Source: Urechis unicinctus
Lineage: Eukaryota > Annelida > Polychaeta > Xenopneusta > Urechidae
Assembly (NCBI GenBank): GCA_034190875.2
Contig: CM067354.1
Coordinates: forward strand, 41,105,482-41,169,481
Reading direction: 5' to 3'
Length of the DNA: 64,000 bases
Positions within the stretch are counted from its first letter, which is position 1. Every line of letters begins with the position of its first letter. The position numbers were made by a program, and so were the translations under genes. The notes below the pieces were generated by a model. It searched no databases and had not been told where the DNA came from. It saw nothing but the letters and a program-made list of their open reading frames with translations. Positions 23,987 through 34,828 of the stretch are shown here, piece by piece.

Positions 23987-26049
23987 ATGACAAGTCGACT
24001 TGAAACAAATTTCACCCGCTTGCTTTGCCGTTGTGAAGCAATGGCTTCAGAAAAAAACACTGCAGATTGGAGATTAGAAAAAGTAATACTATCGTTATCA
24101 TAAATCATGATACCTGTGCAAACACAATGGGAAATTTTGATATGTCAGAACACTGAGCGATAAATGGAGGTCCCCACATAGCTGAAATTTGTTTTAAATC
24201 CCAGTATACTGATTGCATATTCGTGAATTACATAAACCACTTGAATGTCGCAACAACCAGTCGTAGGTATGTGACAAAAAAAAAATAATTTTAGAATTGA
24301 ATTGAATTTTTTTTTTATTCTGATAGAGCTTAATAAAAGAAATAAAATGACACCAAGATTGCAACAACCAGTCGCGCTTGTGCCACAATGTCAATTGTAC
24401 ATTGTTCCAACTCGCTAAAAACGATAGTCACAGTTTACTCCCATTGATGTATGATGCATCAATCTTTTCGCTGCTGAGTTAGTCCATATACACAGGAGAA
24501 ACTTCCAGTTGGGGTTTCGAAGTTGACCAGCAGGGCAATGCATTGACCGCATCTTCTGTGAATGAGGCGTTGTTACAATCCAAAGTTGTCAAAACTGCCA
24601 AGTCTCTGAAGAGGACTGCAAACAGGGAGTCGTATGTGAGGGAGCTTACTTTTAACCTGAAACAGATACTCCAAGCCTTATTTAAAGACAAATGCAATAG
24701 AAGGAAGCCAGCTCATGTTGGTGGGCAAGAGGGTGAGGCATATTCTGGTTGATACCATTGATGGCAAAGAGGAACTTGCCCAGGAAGTAGCTTACCCAGG
24801 AGAGGTGATTGGTTTAACATTGTGTATGATGGGGATGATGCTGTTTACACTTACCACCGAATGGATGAGGACATCTTCAACGGACGTCTGGTTTCAATAG
24901 TTCCATCTTTGAGTGACAACTTCAGACAGGTGTCTGATTGCAATAGTTTTATCATTGAGTGGCAATGTCAGACAGGTGTCAGTTGGATTGGTGTTAGTAT
25001 GCGATTGTGGGTTAGTGTAGTTATTATATTCTTACCTTCATGCTATTGTAAATACTCACTTGTGCTCTTTTCTATTTATTACTGGTAGTGTTTTTCGTTT
25101 TTGCCTTAATTTCAAAATCATGCCTGTTTTGAAATCATAAAGTGATTGTTTCATCAAAATAATGTTAAACACCTCTGTAATTTAACATCTGGAAGCTATT
25201 TGGGGGTGGGGGTGAAAAATAGTATCGTATATAAAAGAACAAAATATAGAACTGTCAGATTTTATTATTTCAAGAATGGAGGGGTTTGTAACCACAGATG
25301 TGGTTGATAAATAGAGGTGTGGTAATATTTTTTTATTCCATGATATACTGTGCATAGTCGGGGTCAATCAGAGCGTGGGCGAAGAACTGCAAGTGGCAGA
25401 GGGGATAAAAAAAATTAGGCATTAGGTTGCTGAGCGAACCAAAGCGACAGCGTCACTGTTGCACTGGCTGGTTGTGGTTTGGGCAAAAAAAATGTCCACA
25501 TTTAAAAATGATAATTTTTGAACCACTTAAGATGGATAGATAAACAATTGCGTTTTTGAGTCATAAAACTCTCTATCCAGTGAAAAAATTTCATGTGCTA
25601 CTACAAATTTGACAAAAATCACTATATACTTTTTTACGATGATGTCATGAACTAGCAGTTTTATATATATATGTGCGTGTGTGTGTGTAGCTAGTTAGCA
25701 ATGTAGGCAGTAGGTGTATCTGTAAGTGTACAATGACACTTGTATAACAATGTCCTTGTATAACAATCTGTTATCGTTGTTAAAAAACCTTTGTTGAAAG
25801 TGACGTAAAACCTTGGTATTTTGATTCCTTTAATTAACTAGACTGCCATCTACTTGTTGCAGCTTACACAAATTCAAATAGTCGAGTCTATTGCCATGCT
25901 ATGTTTTGCCTGCGTGCATCATTAGGTTTCTTATCAATAAAAAAATAAGTTGCAAAAGCTCAAGAATAAGTTATATTGTGTTTATTTGCAGTATGTGGAG
26001 ACACTACAGAACTTCTTAAGTGAAATGAGAAAACTCTCAGCTAAGTGGG

Positions 26050-26146
<97 letters not shown>

Positions 26147-28097
26147 CGTGTCTGTGCCATTTTACATTATCCATATATTATCCAGCATATGAGCAGATAT
26201 GCTGCATCAAGTTTACTCAGCTGTGTATAATTCATCAAGACTATTATATTTTGTGGCAATGTAATGTTGAGTTTCCTTTCCGACCTAAAATCAAATCCTT
26301 TAAATTTTTTCTTATTAATATGGTGACAAAAGGGCCTCATATCATAAGGTTGGCAAGTCAAAAAGTTTGAGCACTCCTTTACGCTTACAGAACCCCAAAG
26401 GGAGCAACAGTTTGAAAGCCCGTGGCCAAATAGTTGCTCTTGCAGGTTCTGTATGCGTGTAAGAGTAATCAAGATTTCCAAGTGCCAAATTTCGATACAA
26501 ACCCCTGTGTGTGGATGGGCTGTTTTGGACTTTATTTTCTAGTGTTAACATTACAAAGGGACTTGGTCAGCCTCCCTGTAGGATCAACTTATCTCTGCCT
26601 AAAAGGATCACTTGTCATACCTTTTCTTAATATAGACAAAAAAGTCTGCCCCTATAGCACTGGTGTTATACTGTCCCATGATTATTGATATTATAGTTGT
26701 GGTATCAAACTAATTAGTTGTTCCTGTGATACAGTAAACCTGCAGCAGAGACTATCACAGAATACACTCGAAGCGTCGACTTCTTAAAAGGCCTTATAGA
26801 GGCTGAAAAGTTGGTGAGCTTTTTTTTATGTATAATCAAACCATCTCCATCCTCCCCCCCCCCCCAACTTCAAATAAATTATTTACACAATGGTTAAGTT
26901 AATACAGTCGGTCAATGTTGTGATAGCCCACCCCTACAGAGAAGGTCCATGCTACAGAATTACTAAATCCTACTCTGGCAACCTCAGAGAGACATGTCCC
27001 AAGTAGACAACTCCACGTTCAAACAAGAGTGCGCTATCACAAAGAAATGCGAGATGAACTGATAGGAGATGACAGTGGTTCAGGTGAGGCTCACTTATAT
27101 ACCAATAGCTTTAGTCTGCTGGTGTCAGAAATTTGCGTTTCTGCAAGTAATTTTTTGTGTGTGTTGGGAGATATATATTACATCTGTATGTATGTGGATC
27201 AGGTAGTTTGCTGGGGATTAGAAAATGGCTGTGCTACTGAGGCTCTAATAATCAATAATTGGTGTTTGTATATTATCAATGTCGCCTACAATATTTGTTC
27301 TATTGTGGAGGTGTGAGACAGAGGCATGCTGGGAAGGAGGGTAGTGATGGAGATATTGATAGTGTCCTGCGACATCACAGTGAGATGCAGGAGAAGTTGG
27401 CCGAGGAGATGGTGCATCTGGCTCGGAACCTCAAAGAGAACGCTAAAGCTGCCAACAGGGTTGTCAAGGATGACACAAAGGTTGCTTTTTCCCCGTTGTA
27501 TGTCAATAACATAGGCGGATCCAGCGCTGAACAATAGGGGGTGGGGGTGACCAACAGTGCTGAAGGTAGGTGTAGCACAAAAAACTAAAGGATGTTGAGA
27601 GGTGGGGGGGGAAGGGTGGGGTGGTGTCCTCCATATATTTCTTTGTGATGTTTATCATGCCATAAATAAAGGGTGTGTGTTAGGGGGGATCCGCCTATGA
27701 ATAATGGATGTTTGAATTTATTGCTTTACTACAACCATTTACCCAATACCTCTGATATGACATGAGGTGGCTCTGAAGGCATTAATTTCTTGTTACCTCA
27801 GTCATCTGCTAGTATTAGAAGCTGATATGTTGCATCATGTTGAATCATCAAATGAATTTTGTTGCATTATAATACAAACTTAGTATAATTATCTTATGAA
27901 ATTCAAATCTGTTTCAGAAATTGGATCAATCTAATAAATTAGCAGATGGTAATTTCTCCAAGTTGAAGGTGGAGAGTGATCGTTTAGAGACCCATGTCCA
28001 GCGATCGTGTAACTGTTGGATCTGGGTCATGTTGGTGCTTGTGTGTGCCACGTTTGTCTGGATGGTTATTTTCATGAGGCTCTTCCCCAAGCGATAA
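23987..28097 (+). CDS. USE1, ER-Golgi SNARE protein
   Basis: Six exons: 23987-24082, 25992-26044, 26735-26813, 26942-27083, 27311-27480 and 27918-28097 (TAA). Together they encode about 239 residues; the human protein has 259. USE1 is the Qc-type SNARE of the ER used for retrograde Golgi-to-ER fusion. Visible blocks are the N-terminus TSRLETNFTRLLCRCEAMAS with ADWRLEKY, then SVDFLKGLIEAEKL, VRYHKEMRDELIG, the SNARE-type helix (HHSEMQEKLAEEMVHLARNL..ADGNFSKLKVESDRLE) and a C-terminal tail anchor (WIWVMLVLVCATFVWMVIF). Exon phases agree. The exon 4 acceptor may be 26942 or 26945, and the exon 5 donor (GTTGCT) is non-standard. Intron 1 carries a transposon fragment and intron 2 begins in a (TA)n tract. 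Confidence 0.94.
24540..24935 (+). pseudogene. Transposon-encoded C-terminal domain fragment in USE1 intron 1
   Basis: A first frame (24543-24752) gives a helical stretch, VREFTF-like with NLKQILQALFK. A shifted frame continues with GKRVRHILVDTIDGKEE, AYPGEVIGL and YDGDDAVYTYHRMDEDIFNGRLV. The second part follows the pattern G-K-x-V-x-H..D..G..Y.G.V..YDGD..VY.Y.L.EDI..G.L found at the end of uncharacterised transposon proteins in fish and invertebrates. At least one frameshift separates the pieces and no splice signals tie it to USE1. Confidence 0.45.
26055..26143. repeat. (TA)n microsatellite
   Basis: About 89 bp of pure TA dinucleotide, starting just after the USE1 exon 2 donor. Long Ile-Tyr frames through it are artefacts of the repeat. 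Confidence 0.97.
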
Positions 28098-29932
28098 CAC
28101 ACACCGCCAATCACCGACGGGCGTCTGTGGTCATTAATTTGTATGTAAGAAAGATTGAAATAAAAATGGAATTTAAGACTTTGTTGACCATTGAATACAA
28201 GCTGGCCAACTTGTGTAGGATCTAACAAGCGGTGAAATTGATGTTGTTATTTTGTTTCACATCGCTTTGTTTAGTCACGTATATTAGCACCTGAGTGATG
28301 ATAGGTTTTGATGCTTTTGAATAGACTTATAATTTGATTCAAGCCTATATAAGTTCTGGAAACTAAGAAATATACTTGTTGAATACAAACATTGACACTT
28401 GGTTCACTAGGCACTTCCTATGTGTGTAAATTGGAACGATTGTGACAAATCTTGTGTGTGTTGCCATGTGGTTGTCAGATGGTGGGGGTTGGTGTCAAAT
28501 GTTTGATCTAACTGATTTCAACTGTATCCTGCCTGGATTACCTGGGCCAATGAGGTACCTGACTACATGGACTACTCCAGCAGGCTCTGTATATATGTTT
28601 GCCAATGATCACATACAAAACATAGGTATATATCTATGTGTAAATATATGTTGCGACGCAATTTGAAATCTGGCCAATTTTAAAATTGTCCAGACCCAAA
28701 TGGTAATTTTAAGATGGGTCGACCCATTTTAAAATTGGAAGGCGGTTTGGCATACACGGCTGGCATCGCCGTTGCACAATTATTACATTATTTGTTGTGC
28801 CAAAGTAAATCGCACTGCATGGTGATTCATACAACACTCACTGATGTACCAGTGAGCCTTAATTTACATCAGCTCGGTAGGAATTTGTTTTCGTCCGATG
28901 TCTGTCTGTTTGTTTGTCTGCTAACAAGATATCTCAAAAAGTTCTGAATGGATTTTCAAGAACTTTCAGGGATCTATGATCACATACCAAGAACAAATTC
29001 AATAGATTTTGGAAAAGATCTAGATGTGACCTTGACCATTATTTTAGGCAAGTCACTTGTCCGACAGGATAAATCACTTGTCCCGGGCAAGCGGACAACC
29101 ACTGGTGTCGAACCCTGACCCATTCCAAGCATTGCATCGAGAGCAGTAGCTTACAAGTTAACAACGTATAGGAAAATGTTACCCCGCCCCATCACATTCA
29201 CAAAACAGTCACGCTGTGCGTAATCGAGGGCTTACGTTGGCGTTGGAGTGCTTCCCATAGTTATGCAACAGCAATACTTCAATGAACAATGAATTTATTT
29301 CTATAAGGACCCCTTTGCAGTGTATGACAGAAATGTTACAAATCACAATTATGAATAAACAAGGTAAAATGGATTACACAATCACATCAAATAATACAAT
29401 AACGAGATAAATACAATGTGAATGACCGCTAGATACAATCAAACCACGTTGATTATGTACTAGTACAGGAAAAGAAACGGGAAACAAGAAGACAATAAAA
29501 CAAAACAAAAGTGAGACAGAAAAAAGGTAGTGTTAAGGAAAGAAATTAACAACAATAACAAGAAAAGGAATTATAGACACTTAATATCACAGTATTAAGA
29601 TTAGCCGTGCACAACGGTAATATAAATATATACCAATAAGACGTCGTGCTTAGATATGAAAACTGTAAGTGAAACATAATAGCCTCATAATATTATCATT
29701 ATGACACGAAAACTATAGGAGAATCTTAACAGTTTCATAACAGTCTATGCGAATAGTAATGAGAGACCTCGAGTTTTAATCCGCTACGCGGCGCCACGGA
29801 GCAATGCGGTCCCTCGCCTGCTTCCGGTATTCTAATACACACAGTTTACCATAGAAGGTTGCGCAAGATCGTTAGTTTTGATTCAAATCTTTCGAGTTAT
29901 ATCGTTGGTAACATTGGAGCAAATCATTACTG
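28098..29932. other. USE1 3' region and repeats; no further gene
   Basis: A short inverted repeat with CCAATTTTAAAATTG and CCCATTTTAAAATTGG lies at 28674-28740. A dispersed repeat lies at about 29041-29155. Sequence near 29785-29900 is GC-richer and precedes the SAP/YqaJ remnant. No other coding sequence is supported. Confidence 0.4.
29041..29155. repeat. Dispersed repeat, copy 1
   Basis: CACTTGTCCGACAGGATAAA and the long block GGTGTCGAACCCTGACCCAT with TTCCAAGCATTGCATCGAGA recur at about 39570-39672. Read on the minus strand it holds a GGTTCGACACC motif like a tRNA B box, but no convincing A box was found. Confidence 0.65.
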
Positions 29933-30580
29933 ATGGATATATACGGCCGTCTGACCTTACAGCAATTGAAAATAGAGCTGAAGAAGCGAAATGCGATTCT
30001 TAGCGGGCAAAGAATTGAACTCCCAGTTTGGCAGGATATGCAAAGCAACTATCAAACTATCAAAACAGACTTGGTCCGTATGGCGAAGTCGCTGACCCGC
30101 GTCAACCAGATTCGGGCCAAATCAATCGACCACGGTATCCGTAATGAGCCTGTGGCTCTGAGGAATATGCAGAGTTGACTGGGACCGAAGTCAAGCCATG
30201 TGGGATTGTAGTATCCCAAACACACCCCTACCTCGCATGCTCACCAGATGGGGTTGTGTCTGATGACATGAATGTTGAGGTCAAGTGTCCCTACAGTACC
30301 AGTGACAAACATGTCACTCCTGTCTCAGTGCCATACCTGGTTAATGAGAACAACCAGCTCACCCTTAAAGCAACATGACTACTATTACTAAATTCAGGGC
30401 CAGTTGTTTTGCACGAACAGTCAACTTTGTCATCTTGTGGTGTATGGAGATTGTCCCAGTTACCCGTGACGATGACTTTATTACTACTATGATTTCAAAG
30501 TAAGAGGTGTTTTTCAGGGACTATTTCAAAAATGCTATACTTGATTCAATGTTTTTTCACAATTTCTCTTACTGAGTAGT
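29933..30580 (+). pseudogene. SAP-YqaJ transposon-associated nuclease remnant
   Basis: The first frame (29933-30178) starts MDIYGRLTLQQLKIELKKRN with AILSG, matching the SAP DNA-binding motif, then a helical stretch with IDHGIRNEPVAL. A one-base shift near 30155 gives EEYAELTGTEVKPCGIVVS, PYLACSPDGVV and VEVKCPYS, the catalytic core of YqaJ-like PD-(D/E)XK nucleases (Asp in SPDG, E-V-K). More pieces follow around 30430-30575 (FVILWCME, VPVTRDDDFI, FFRDYFKNAI) after stops and shifts. Such SAP/YqaJ proteins are frequent transposon cargo in aquatic invertebrates. It is broken by at least one frameshift and two stops. It faces a Harbinger remnant tail to tail. Confidence 0.68.
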
Positions 30581-30826
30581 CTTGTGCACTGATTTCTTTT
30601 TTCTTTAAGGAATCATTTGCCTGCATATTGCATGTGGTGGAATGTATAATAAACTCTTGAAACTTGAAAAGTACAAAGTGTTTTAATTGAATTATAAACA
30701 ATTAACCCATTGGGGGTTCCACAGTCACTCATTCAACAGTATAGGGTTATTATAGATTACATTATAAGGCACGTCATTGAGATTCATATAATATCACACC
30801 CTGAGTGGGATAGACTTAAAAACACC

Positions 30827-31282
30827 TTAGGCTATTGTGGGGACGATGCACTGCCGAAAGTTACATAACATATAACAAACAAAGATTATATTTGAGGAAA
30901 TTTGGACCTTACAGTGGATCATAGGTTCCACCAAGATTTTGAAGGTTTTTCCCAATCCTATTATCCGCTCAATGTGCACCCTCTTGCTGGAGATCTTCCG
31001 GTCTCTCTGCACCACTTTCCTTGTCAGCTGATTCTTCCTACTGAAAAAGGTTGGTATATTTACGGTGACATCATAGGGAGCAAATAAGTCCTGCATGACA
31101 AAGCCCTTGTCAGCCATTACCGTGTCACCCTGGTCACACATTTCTGGTAGTTTGCTCCTTTCCATCACCTGTCTGTCACTGGTTGCGCCGCCATAAGAGG
31201 TAGACACTTAGGACACAAGGCCTCCTGGTGTAGCTCCCACCACCACCTTCATTGTGTTACGGTTCTTGTACGTAGATAAAGA
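30827..31282 (-). pseudogene. PIF/Harbinger transposase (DDE_Tnp_4) remnant
   Basis: Reading down from about 31282 the frame gives STYKNRNTMKVVVGATPGGLVS, a TAA stop at 31210-31208, then VSTSYGGATSDRQV, GDTVMADKGF, and the C-terminal block RVHIERIIGLGKTFKIL. These are the middle and C-terminal catalytic blocks of Harbinger-type DDE transposases: the second Asp in YGG-x-TSD / MADKGF and the Glu in R-x-H-x-E-R. The first catalytic block and everything upstream are absent. Truncation plus an internal stop make it inactive. Confidence 0.8.
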
Positions 31283-31619
31283 GGTCTAGAAAACAATATA
31301 CCTGGGTCTCTTTGATCTCGACTTGGCCAGTTGTACGTCGTCGGTCGGCTCGTTTCACAGCGTTTCGGAGATGCTCGTCCGCTACGCACAGCGCATTGAC
31401 AGTGACAGCTTACCCTAAATTTCGTCACCATCAAATATCTCATGACCGCGTGACGTAGAGCGAGAAATTTTATTCGTTGAAGTGAAGCAAAATGGAAATG
31501 AATCTCTTGTATTTACGCGTAAACCGCGAAGTAAGCGCATAACCTGATAGCTTCCGGTCGAGCTTGGGACCGCATTGCTCTGTGCTGCCACCTCTCGGAG
31601 AAAACCGCAACGAAACACC

Positions 31620-31724
31620 AAGGCAAGGCACTCGCCCCTGGTGTTTTTATGATCTGATTCTACAGCGCGGATGTGAGAGGTCGTAAATAGCGCGGAGCTG
31701 TCAGAGGCGGAGTTTATTTGCCTA
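31620..31724. mobile_element. 105-bp TAGGCAA-family element (deletion copy)
   Basis: Starts AAGGCAAGGCACTCGCCCCT and ends GGCGGAGTTTATTTGCCTA, matching the two ends of the longer copies at 38325-38866 and 43900-44484 with the centre removed. Flanks CGAAACACC and TGAAAAACC look like a 9-bp target duplication with two mismatches. Confidence 0.72.
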
Positions 31725-31733
31725 TGAAAAACC

Positions 31734-31946
31734 TGACATATTTTACAGTGGTCCGAATAAGCAATACATCCCTTACCATTCACTGATTCAATAAGCCGAC
31801 CACTGCGCGAAACAGTTTGGATATCAGGTATTATAATATTATGGTTCCCTTGTGTATTACTCTTTAGTGCCTTCAGTATAATGTAAGAGAATTTTGCTAG
31901 TTTATACAGACTAGAAAAACTAGTACAATTCTTCAACTTGTTGAAA
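31734..31946 (-). pseudogene. LINE 3' end, distal part (split by insertion)
   Basis: Minus-strand sequence reads SFNKLKNCTSFSSLYKLAKF with SYIILKALK, the short helical tail typical after the Cys-rich region of LINE reverse transcriptase ORFs. It joins in sense to the piece at 32773-33050 once the 808-bp insertion and one 9-bp duplication are removed. Confidence 0.6.
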
Positions 31947-31955
31947 GAAACAGTA

Positions 31956-32763
31956 TAGCCTTACAAGACGTCTGAGTAGACGTCTTACTCTTTCTGGAAA
32001 CGACTTAACGCGAATTTGTTTGGATCGATTCAGACAACTACCAAACACCAAACATACACAAGTGATGGAGTTATAGAATGCAATGATGTTTTACGGACAA
32101 TTTTATCCCTTTTCGGTGGGGGATTTCATCCATGGTAATTATTTATAGTTCGATCAATTTGGGAAGCGGTAAAAAGTCAGAAACACAGCAACATGTTTGT
32201 TTTCAAGTTCAAGACCACGTGCATTGCGCATGCTCAGAAAGACGACGACTAATGCTAAGCCCGGGGGGGGTACTTAAGTGTATAGATATAGTATACATGT
32301 GCCGCACGAAGAGGCATGTTTTTTCGACCTCTCGACGGGTTATACATTCGCATTATACCTTGTACGACGGAGTATACTTTTTTCCATTCTCAACTTGTAC
32401 AATGGGTACGGATTTTCGAGGTCCCGCGGCCCACCCCTATTCGAGTTAGGGTTAGTGCCCCCCCCCCCCCTTGGGATGCTAAGGCAATGCGGGAAATCGC
32501 GGGAATTAATATTTTCCAAAATGGCAGATATCGTATCGCGATTTTCTCGGAAACGAACTATCGATGGCATTTATCGAAGAATACCGGCGAGTGGGGGTAA
32601 GTTTTTTGGTGCGCAAAGTCTATTTTTTGTTAAGGCTCTTGATATATGTTTTTTTCTAGTGGCGCAGAGTAGCCCTTCAACCAAAAAACGCGAACACGGC
32701 GACGCATGTATAATGATCGCCTCGTAACGGTATAAATTCATGTAACCGTTACGACCGGAGCTA
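31956..32763 (+). mobile_element. 808-bp TAGC-family element with 9-bp TSD
   Basis: Begins TAGCCTTACAAGACGTCTG and ends TAACCGTTACGACCGGAGCTA, the same ends as the 59-bp element at 11158. Perfect duplications GAAACAGTA (31947-31955 and 32764-32772) flank it, and the interrupted LINE frame confirms the insertion. Its interior (32023-32550) is shared with 60427-60765. It contains a first-exon-like segment with ATG at 32521 (MADIVSRFSRKRTIDGIYRR) and a GTAAGT donor at 32597, suggesting descent from an autonomous element whose transposase is otherwise deleted here. A poly-C/G tract is near 32460. Confidence 0.82.
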
Positions 32764-32772
32764 GAAACAGTA

Positions 32773-33050
32773 TTGCTATGAGATACATGACCTATATACT
32801 TCTTCCTAGAGTTTGCAAAATATTTACAACTCAGTATATAATGAAATTCATCACCAATATCTCCACTAGTACACAATTTGCACAATTCATTATCTGCATT
32901 TTCATTTAACACAGGTAGCTTGAGATTCCTACACCTCAGTTCATGTGAAAAGAGGTGTAAAACAGAGCGTACAAAAATATGGCGCCGAATCTTCGGAAAA
33001 TGTGACACTGACCAATTAGAGACAATGACTCGAAAGTACCCGAGAGACAC
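32773..33050 (-). pseudogene. LINE 3' end, proximal part with Cys-rich motif
   Basis: The frame shows SVLHLFSHELRCRNLKLPV, then CKLCTSGDIGDEFHYILSC and SRKKYI: a C-x2-C...DE-x-H-x4-C cluster typical of the region after the reverse transcriptase in many non-LTR ORF2 proteins. No upstream RT is visible, as expected for a 5'-truncated insertion. Confidence 0.65.
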
Positions 33051-33204
33051 AGCTTCTGATTGGAGCAGCCCAAACAGTTTTCTGGGTTATCTTGAGACAG
33101 AGAGAGTTGTACCAGTCGGGGAGTGGGGGGCTCAAGGGGATAGGGACCTAGACTAGTATTGATGTATATTTTACAATACATGACTTTTTTGTGCGATGTT
33201 TCTG

Positions 33205-34380
33205 ACAGAAATTCAGCGTGCGAAAACACTGTCTTCACAGAATATGCACACGATAGATGAGAATTCGGTCAAAGGTTGATGAAAGCACCATGCATTTACA
33301 ATTAAGAACGACGATTGACACGTTATAATAAGATCTTTTAAAAGGTATATGGTAACATGAGTTCTTTGGATCCCATAACGCTCCATCACAATAAAGAGAG
33401 CCCTCCTTTTGAATTGTAAGCACATTATGCATTATGCTAATACGTTAAATACCCGTCTGAGAAACTTACGAGAGTCCCCTTATTCTCGCTACGCAGACAA
33501 AGCGAAACGAAAGTGATTTACTCCATATCATCTTTAGCTGTTCACTGATCAACTTGTTTTAACATGGTTCGCACACAGAGAGCCGCCCAACCACCCTGAA
33601 CATGGACTCTCTAAATCTGGATGACCGAAACTAAGTCTGTTCTCCCGTAAACCACCAACTCAAGATGGCTTCAGGACCTTCAGATGTGAGTGACCTATAT
33701 ATATTCTACTGAGAGTGACCATTTCGATGACAGCAGGCACTCTTCTCCCGTTGTCACATTAGGCTTCGAGTAACTAATCTAAGTTACAACGCTGTAGTTT
33801 CGATCCGGGAAGCATGACATCGGTTTGAGATGCCGGACTTAAATTCTCCATGTTTGGCCACAATCACCACTGCTAATGTAATTTTCATACAAGATACTGG
33901 TGAATTCTAATAAATGGGAAGAAGATCATTAAAACGTCCGCTGTGTGTTCTGGAGCTATTGTAGTACCGTTGAATACACAGGCGCCTTCTGGCTGGCAGA
34001 TGATTTTGATCAAAAAGTTAACTTGACTCACTATAATGGGCTAGAGGGTGTCACATCGCTGATAAAAGTCTGGCTCTTTAACTCATTTTCTCTGTAGCAT
34101 TCTATCCATATCTTGGAGGTAATATCCCCGAAACCACGAATAGGATGAAAATCAAATTGACATGATAATTTAGATAATGACTGGGGATGCAGCATATGGA
34201 TGATTCATCAGTTAGAAATGCTTTACAAAGCGTCAACAGTCATTTTCTTGTTTGACGACATCACTTAGTAGCCCTGTAGTCGACCGCTTGTTCTTCGTTT
34301 GACTTGGCCGTCTTCCAAAATCTATATGCCTCAAAAGCACCTGCGATCTGTAAATACTCACCAGCTTATCACAGAGTCGG
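33205..34380. repeat. ~1.2-kb dispersed repeat, copy 1
   Basis: Nearly collinear with 42428-43790 (copy 2). Both share AAAACACTGTCTTCACAGAA, the segment around GCACACAGAGAGCCGCCCAA (33574; GCGCAC.. in copy 2), and a small exon-like start (ATG at 33665, MASGPSD, followed by GTGAGT). A protein-like minus-strand segment lies in the right half (33.9-34.2 kb) but is broken here and open in copy 2. Probably an unclassified mobile element or a segmental duplication. Confidence 0.75.
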
Positions 34381-34828
34381 GTATCTCTGACCATTGGTCT
34401 TGAGGTTGTCGATACTCCAGAAACGATCTGTATTACCTCAATACGGTTTCACAAGTAAAGGAGTTTGAACCTAATCAAGGGAAACTCTTTCCTATTACAC
34501 GGTATTCCATCATATGTGTTTCTAGATTATAATTTAGTCAGTTTCAAATTGAAGATTAATAACATCAGAATAAACCAACGGGGACCCATAATTTAAAAAA
34601 ATTGCAACGGCATGCATAAGTACTAAAAAAAGTCCACCGATAAGGTTTCATTCGGAAGAAATAATTCGAAGCCATCTTCTCGATGCCATTTTGCCTCAGT
34701 TGGCCGCTAGGTGCACGTTGCGTGACGTCATTCCTGCTGCGCTGCCTCCAAGAGAATTTGACTGCGAGCGAGCGAGCGAAGCAAAAAACGATTGTTTGGA
34801 TTTTAAAATTACACCGTTTTGACAAGCC

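Noticed and set aside
26045-26230. Long Ile-Tyr repeat proteins here and at 38769-39062 and 54278-54556
   Set aside because: They are translations of (TA)n microsatellites.
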